The notes under the pieces are model-generated. The model was not told the origin of the DNA. It saw only the letters and a list, made by a program, of their open reading frames with translations, and made no database searches. Both the position numbers and the translations under genes were made by a program. From Climacium dendroides (Eukaryota > Streptophyta > Bryopsida > Hypnales > Climaciaceae), in NCBI GenBank assembly GCA_950106755.1, contig OX467082.1, positions 26,846,001 through 26,910,000 of the forward strand: 64,000 nucleotides of DNA, in the 5' to 3' direction. This document shows positions 58,788 to 64,000 of the stretch, piece by piece. Positions within the stretch are counted from its first letter, which is position 1; each line of letters starts with the position of its first letter.

Positions 58788-61178
58788 ACACAACAGGAGC
58801 CTGTAAGGTGAAGGCATCCAAAAAGCAATTCAGCATAGTTGGAGGCGCCTTTTCCTCAAAATGATATTTTTTTTAGTATTAGCAAGTGAAAATCATGAAT
58901 ATTCAAAAAAAAATTAGATCTTTTGGATGTGATATGTAATTTCTATGATTTTTCAAAGTGTTGGTTCCCTAAACCATTGAAACTATCACATAGTTGGACC
59001 CTAAATCAAAATCTACAAAAATCAGCAGTCAACAAATTAAAGTTAAGCATTTAGAGAACACATTAACAAAAGTCTAGGGACACATTTTATAGCAGTTTAG
59101 CAGTTTAGGAAAACAGGGATGTTTTGGGGTGCCTTCACCTTATAATGCTTTGGGAAGGACTTCATTATCTTCAATACGTTTGTAGAACACCACATGTAGA
59201 CATGTAATGGAGTTAGCAAGATACAACAATAATCAAAGCAACATGAAAATGGCGTAAGCTTTAAGTACCATGTGGCTACAGTAGCTTGTTTGAAGTGATC
59301 ATTATTAATGTCGTTATATTGTGTTAGCATGATATTTATATGTTGTTTTGAAGCATTCCACACGTGGTAATGTTGTAAGAATCGTGAAGTTCTTCATGTT
59401 GTCGTAACAGGGTAGAATGGTTCAACCTTTAAATGAGTGTCGTAAGAGCCGTGTCTTTCTTTTTAACACCTGCTCCTACTTGCGTCTGCCCAATGACTAG
59501 TGCTCTACACTGTTGTCCCCTATTTTGTATCTCGTGGAGCTCCGCTGATTTAGTTTCTTCTAGAGGTTGAAATCCCGAATTGAGGCATGTTACAAAATCG
59601 ATGCGGAGGGGTTCTCTATTGAAGTGGTTGACGAGATTCTTTTTGCAAGACATAATGATATGCTCGGACATCCGAACGCATATACAAAATCAATACAAAA
59701 TCAATGGACAGTGCTCTTTTCTAGAAGTGGACTGTGCTTGTGTTCCTGACCAGCTTCTCAACTACGTTTCTCCTATTTGGATTACATTGTGAGTCATGTG
59801 CAGCGGTTACTCCTAGAAGAGCTTTCTCCAACATCGCAGTATCGCTCCAGGGTAACTGTTTGAAGCACCCTCTTCTGTTTTCTGTTTCCTCAAAGGAAAG
59901 ATATTGCTTTCGCATCTGAATTCCTACTTGACTATGAATGTGTCTTGTAACCACTAGTGGTGGCAATGAAGCCTTGGTTCTGGAGAGCCTGGCCTCTTAA
60001 ATTTACCTGTTCTACAGTGTTTGGAGTGCCCTACATAATGTCCATGCAAGAAAGTTTCACCGTCATGGCATGGTGAAGATTTGCGAATGGATTGGTTAAG
60101 GAGAGGTAGACGAAGACTGATAATGCTCATTGCTTGCGTATGCAAATTTTCAACAACTAAAGGTTGGGTTGAAGTAGAAATTTTCACTGGTCTAGCAATG
60201 AGAGAAATCTGAGAGAAATCTCTACTACCACCAACCAATATTAACTTAGTGAGTGCGGATCCACCTAACATAATCGAAATGCACCAGACCTTCACCATTG
60301 AGGCATGTTTTGATTAGTTAAGCAATCAAAGAAGTCAAATGGCTCAACTATCCTATATTGACATTATATCCGGTAATTGCAAAGTAGGCCAAGTCATAAG
60401 AATAATTGCAAGTCAATACCAACCTTGTTTCCAAAGGTTTGGGCTAGGTCCTAACCAACAATTATTCTTGATAACTTGCAATTATCTAGTCCATAGCCCT
60501 AGTAGGTTGAGGTTGTATCTGATAATGTCAAAATTATTCATTAATTAATTACAAAAAAGTTCTTTATAGTCTCAATGTAATAGGCCACCATTGAATGATA
60601 TTTGTTCAAAGCTAAAGTATACCATTGTTTGCAAGCTTTGGATTTGGACAATAGAGAAGAGAGTCTAAGGTTGACGCACCAATTGTCAACCACGACCAGT
60701 ACTCAACTTGTAGGGTATATTATTTCCAACCTTAGGTTGAAACTCAAGCTTGAAATGTGTTTTTTTCTCTCCTTTTCAAGGTTGGGACTAATAAGGTGAT
60801 GACAAATGTCCCCAAGTAGTGAGCAAGAAAGTAAGAAGTAGTGAGAGGCAAAGTGGTACTTGAATGATTAGAATTGAAAGACTCTAGTCATTGACTATTG
60901 GACAAGTGCACTTTTTGGCTCCCAAAATTCACATTAATTTCAATTTTGGGAATAAAATCCTAAACATTTTGCTATATATATATCCCCATATCTCCTTATC
61001 TTCCTACATGGGAAAAATTTCCACCACCTGATACTCCTCACCATCTGCTCCAAAATCGCTTAAACAATCCACTACCTTAATGATCTGTCGGTGTGTTTCA
61101 TCTTTCTTGTAGCTTGATGTTGATGTAGAGTGACATACTAGATAATTGGTTTTATGCATGGTTTCCTTAGAGCTTTCC
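58788..61178. other. Intergenic DNA with a family I copy
   Basis: 60690-61070 is a forward copy of family I. The inverted frames at 59430-60300 show no convincing protein. A (TA)n run lies near 60974. Confidence 0.4.
60690..61070 (+). repeat. Family I repeat, forward copy
   Basis: It carries the same words as 46850-47232 in the same order (GGTTGGGACTAATAAGGT, AGTAGTGAGCAAGAAAGTA, TCTTCCTACATGGGAAAAAT, CATCTGCTCCAAAATCGCTT). Confidence 0.65.
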
Positions 61179-61429
61179 TTAACCCTTAAACGTATAGGCA
61201 AACATTTTGCGTCTAATAGACAATTGCATCTAATAGACACCAGAGGATCTATCTATATAGGACAAAAGTGCAACTATTCATCCTCGAAAATTTGCAAGAA
61301 AAGGGGAGGTCTTCTACAGTAGATTGTCTTGCAATGAGTGCTTTTATAATTTTTTATTAACCCAATACTTCACATGGTCATAATAACTGATGATTTCCAA
61401 AGTCACCCCATCATCCTTTTAAGGGTTAA
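61179..61429 (+). mobile_element. Family C MITE, copy 7
   Basis: It runs from TTAACCCTTAAACGTATAGG to CATCCTTTTAAGGGTTAA (251 bp), with clean inverted ends (TTAACCCTTAAA / TTTTAAGGGTTAA). The interior includes GTGCAACTATTCATCCTC. A short internal duplication (TCTAATAGACA) is present. Confidence 0.75.
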
Positions 61430-61846
61430 AGGTTTCTTTTAAGAGTTTGCTCCTGAAATGCCATGGAGAAATCAGTCTGCTTTAAGTTACTCATAATGGA
61501 TGCTGTGTGCATTCTTCAGGACTCAGGAACACGGCAGACCATGCAACAACAAAAGTAAGTTTGTACTCCATGTAAAGTTACAATAGAATTGAAATTGAAA
61601 GTGGAAATATTTTCACCTTAGATGTACTCTTTTGAACACATGATTGAACAAGTGCCACATGTCAAATTGGGTATGCACTTAAAATGTTTTGTACATATCC
61701 GATTGGACAACTTCCACATGCCCTTCTGACATGTGGAAATACATACCAAAAGGCCATTTTGACACAGGGAAAATTTGAGTGTATAGTAGCTGACCCATTT
61801 CCAACCATCACCCCATTTCCAATCTATAGTAGGTTGCTTTTTTTCC

Positions 61847-61982
61847 GTGAAGTTGTACTTTCTCTCTGTGAAGTTGTGCTTTCTTTCTGTGAAGTTGTGC
61901 TTTCTTTCCGTGAAGTTGTGCTTTCTTTCTGTGAAGTTGTGCTTTCTTTCTGTGAAGTTGTGCTTTCTTTTCATGAAGTTGT
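61847..61982 (+). repeat. 21-bp minisatellite, seven copies
   Basis: GTGAAGTTGTGCTTTCTTTC plus one base is repeated from 61847, with a few single-base differences between units. The unit is a multiple of three, which keeps both strands open and gives the 223-residue and 148-residue frames here. I do not support either as a gene. Confidence 0.9.
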
Positions 61983-62358
61983 AGTGAGGGAGGAGCAGTT
62001 GTGGCACATTATGATTGGTTGCAAGGCTATCAATATTGCAACTAGCCCTTGGCCAATTTTGCAATCAACCTATGGTCTATATCACCATTACAAGTCAAAG
62101 AGAATCTTTCACAAAAAAATTCATAATAGTTACATTTTGTATAATAAAATTCTAGAAAAATATATAGTCCTTCCAAACTCTATTTATGATGATGGCAATT
62201 TTGGGAAGAATGTGATTTTAGATGTACCCACCTTATTTCTTGAAATTCTTCCTCATTGCAAAAAGAGCCGTAAACATGAAGGTTATATCAATTCCCTTAT
62301 GTGTCAAATTGAACATTTTTTCCTTAAATCAAAGGGATTTGCAATATTGCTTTGATCC

Positions 62359-63339
62359 TTAACCCCTCACCACCCAAGGGGACCAAAAATGTCCTCACAC
62401 AGTTTAGCAGTCAACTTCAAAGTGCTGTAACTTTTGCATCCAATGTCCAAATTAAATAAAACTTGTTGGGAAAGTTGCGCATAATAGTCTATTTTTTGTG
62501 GTAAAATTTTCAGATCTATCCAAGATGTAATGAGTTTTTGAAAGCCATTCAAAGTTCGCAGGTTCAATTTGAGTTCACCACACTGCAATGAGATGACTGC
62601 AACTTCGGGGGCTTGTATCTTTTTCATCAAATATTAGTTTTCAATAAAATTTGTTGGATTTTGTTCCCCATAAAGTCTGCTTATTGTGATAAAGTTTTCA
62701 TGTCAAGCCAAGTTGTTTTGAATGCTTGGGAGCAATTCGAAGTTCAAAATCCAGTCATTTTTGCATTACAGCGAAATTCGGTGGCTTATAACTTCTTCAG
62801 ACAGGGTTTGTTTTCAATAATTTTTGTTGGAAAAGTTGTGCATACTAGTCTAGTTCTTGTGGTAAGAATTTCATATCAATCCAAGAAGTTATGATTGACT
62901 GAGAAGCATTTTAGTAGAGGTAGGTTCAGCCATAGATGTGTTTTTTTGCTACTTTTTTCACTGTTTTTTGACATTTCAAATCCATTTTGCAAATGCAATG
63001 AGTGAATTGAATGATTTTTTTTCCCACCAAAGTGTTTGACTTTTGATTTTAAATCACTTTGTAGTTTAAAGTTTTTTCATATGAGTAGATTTAGAAATCG
63101 AATTTCACCTCCAAATGTGTTTTTAGGAAAATTTCAGCATCTTTTGTGAACACTAAAACATTATAATCTTTCAATCTATACGGTCAAATGACCCCAAATT
63201 TGATTTACACCATCTACAACATGCACACTACAAGATTGTACGGATGAGATTTTTATAACTTACTTACATTTAGACTTATAACACTTGAAAAGCAAGGTTG
63301 TTTTTTGACATGATTAGTCCTTGGGCGGTGAGGGGTTAA
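62359..63339 (+). mobile_element. 0.98-kb TTAA-bounded element, family A, copy 2
   Basis: It starts TTAACCCCTCACCACCCAAG (one change in the inverted end) and ends CCTTGGGCGGTGAGGGGTTAA less one base of listing; the closing TTAA at 63336-63339 is intact. It matches copy 1 base for base over long stretches, with scattered substitutions, and has the same three internal modules. Confidence 0.85.
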
Positions 63340-63397
63340 GGGAAAAAATAAAACCACAAGGGATCAATATGTATTTCTCTATTATCAAGCAAGAGAT

Positions 63398-64000
63398 TTA
63401 ACCCCTAAATGCCCAAGGCCTATTTTGAGCTTTTTGGAATTTGTTCTAAGTTGAATAAAAAATCAACATTTTGATAAGTTGTATCAATTTTTTAAAATTG
63501 TAACCGTACAAATTTAAACCAAATATGTTAGAGATCTCATAGGAAAAGAAAACACAACAATATCACTTATGAAGTGAAAGATTATAATGTTTGACCATGA
63601 GGGTGTTAAAACTATGAAAATCATTCAACTCTCTTTTTGCATGTCAAATCTAAAAATTTGGTGACCCAAAAAATACAAGGTTAAAGGGCCTAACATGTCT
63701 AACCCCAATCAATTTATGTCTTCGTAAAATCTATTTTATAATTTTTTTAAATGAATTTTGAATGTGATTTTTTCTCCAAGATCTAGTGTATTTGAGGCTC
63801 ATTTCCAAGAGCTCTCAACACTACGGGAAGTCAAGATTGCAATGGGTACCCTTGCACAAAATCATGAATAGAAAAATCACTATCATTTATTTTCAAGATT
63901 GCATTTTTGATGCTAAAACTAGACTTCTAAAAGAATTTGTCAAAAAAATAAATTATTAAAAATAACAACTTAGTTAGATATTATTTAACTTCGAAGTATT
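63398..64000 (+). mobile_element. Family B element, copy 4, cut by the window end
   Basis: It begins TTAACCCCTAAATGCCCAAG and follows copy 1 to the last base of the window; the right end lies outside. Confidence 0.7.

Noticed and set aside
61618..62355. Long open frames on both strands (148 and 223 residues)
   Set aside because: They exist because a 21-bp repeat keeps every frame open; the rest is AT-rich without family features.
1..64000. CRISPR arrays, operons, bacterial origins, rRNA genes
   Set aside because: Introns, plant gene families and dispersed transposable elements show a nuclear plant genome; the tandem repeats lack unique spacers.

Overview
This is a nuclear stretch of a land plant. 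Six genes can be read at exon level: an AP2/ERF transcription factor, a kelch protein of the nitrile-specifier type, a DUF2235 (Tle1-like) hydrolase, a plastid-type enolase, an MRS2/CorA-like Mg2+ transporter with the GMN motif, and an ORAI-type Ca2+ channel homologue. There is also one tRNA-Arg(TCG). ORAI is known from mosses, lycophytes and algae but not from flowering plants. Together with the intronless DUF2235 gene and the AT-rich intergenic DNA, this suggests a seedless plant, probably a bryophyte; the species cannot be named from this sequence.

Layout: 0-5.4 kb holds repeats (a decayed CACTA-like tract, TTAA-bounded elements, a 93-bp duplication). 6.1-11.6 kb is a gene island with AP2/ERF, kelch and tRNA-Arg. 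11.8-21 kb is AT-rich repeat DNA with minisatellites, a CACTA MITE, nested TTAA elements and a large foldback element. 22.1-27.9 kb carries the DUF2235 gene and, convergent with it, the six-exon enolase gene. 28-34.9 kb is repeats. 34.9-38.9 kb is the MRS2-like gene on the minus strand. 39.8-47.2 kb is repeats. 47.4-49.5 kb has coding-like minus-strand pieces I cannot name. 49.7-52.9 kb is the nine-exon ORAI-like gene. 53-64 kb is repeats with one unidentified coding-like stretch near 58 kb.

The most striking non-genic feature is a set of at least six unrelated short element families that all begin TTAACCC (or a close variant) and end GGGTTAA. Several abut at one shared TTAA, and one sits inside another at a TTAA. 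This is the signature of TTAA-targeting (piggyBac-like) non-autonomous elements. No transposase is visible in the window.

The genes are independent housekeeping or regulatory loci, not an operon or cluster. The MRS2-like and ORAI-like genes both encode divalent-cation channels, but they are 11 kb apart and nothing ties them together. Exon coordinates were derived by hand from reading frame, GT/AG sites and family conservation; transcript starts and polyadenylation sites are not called.
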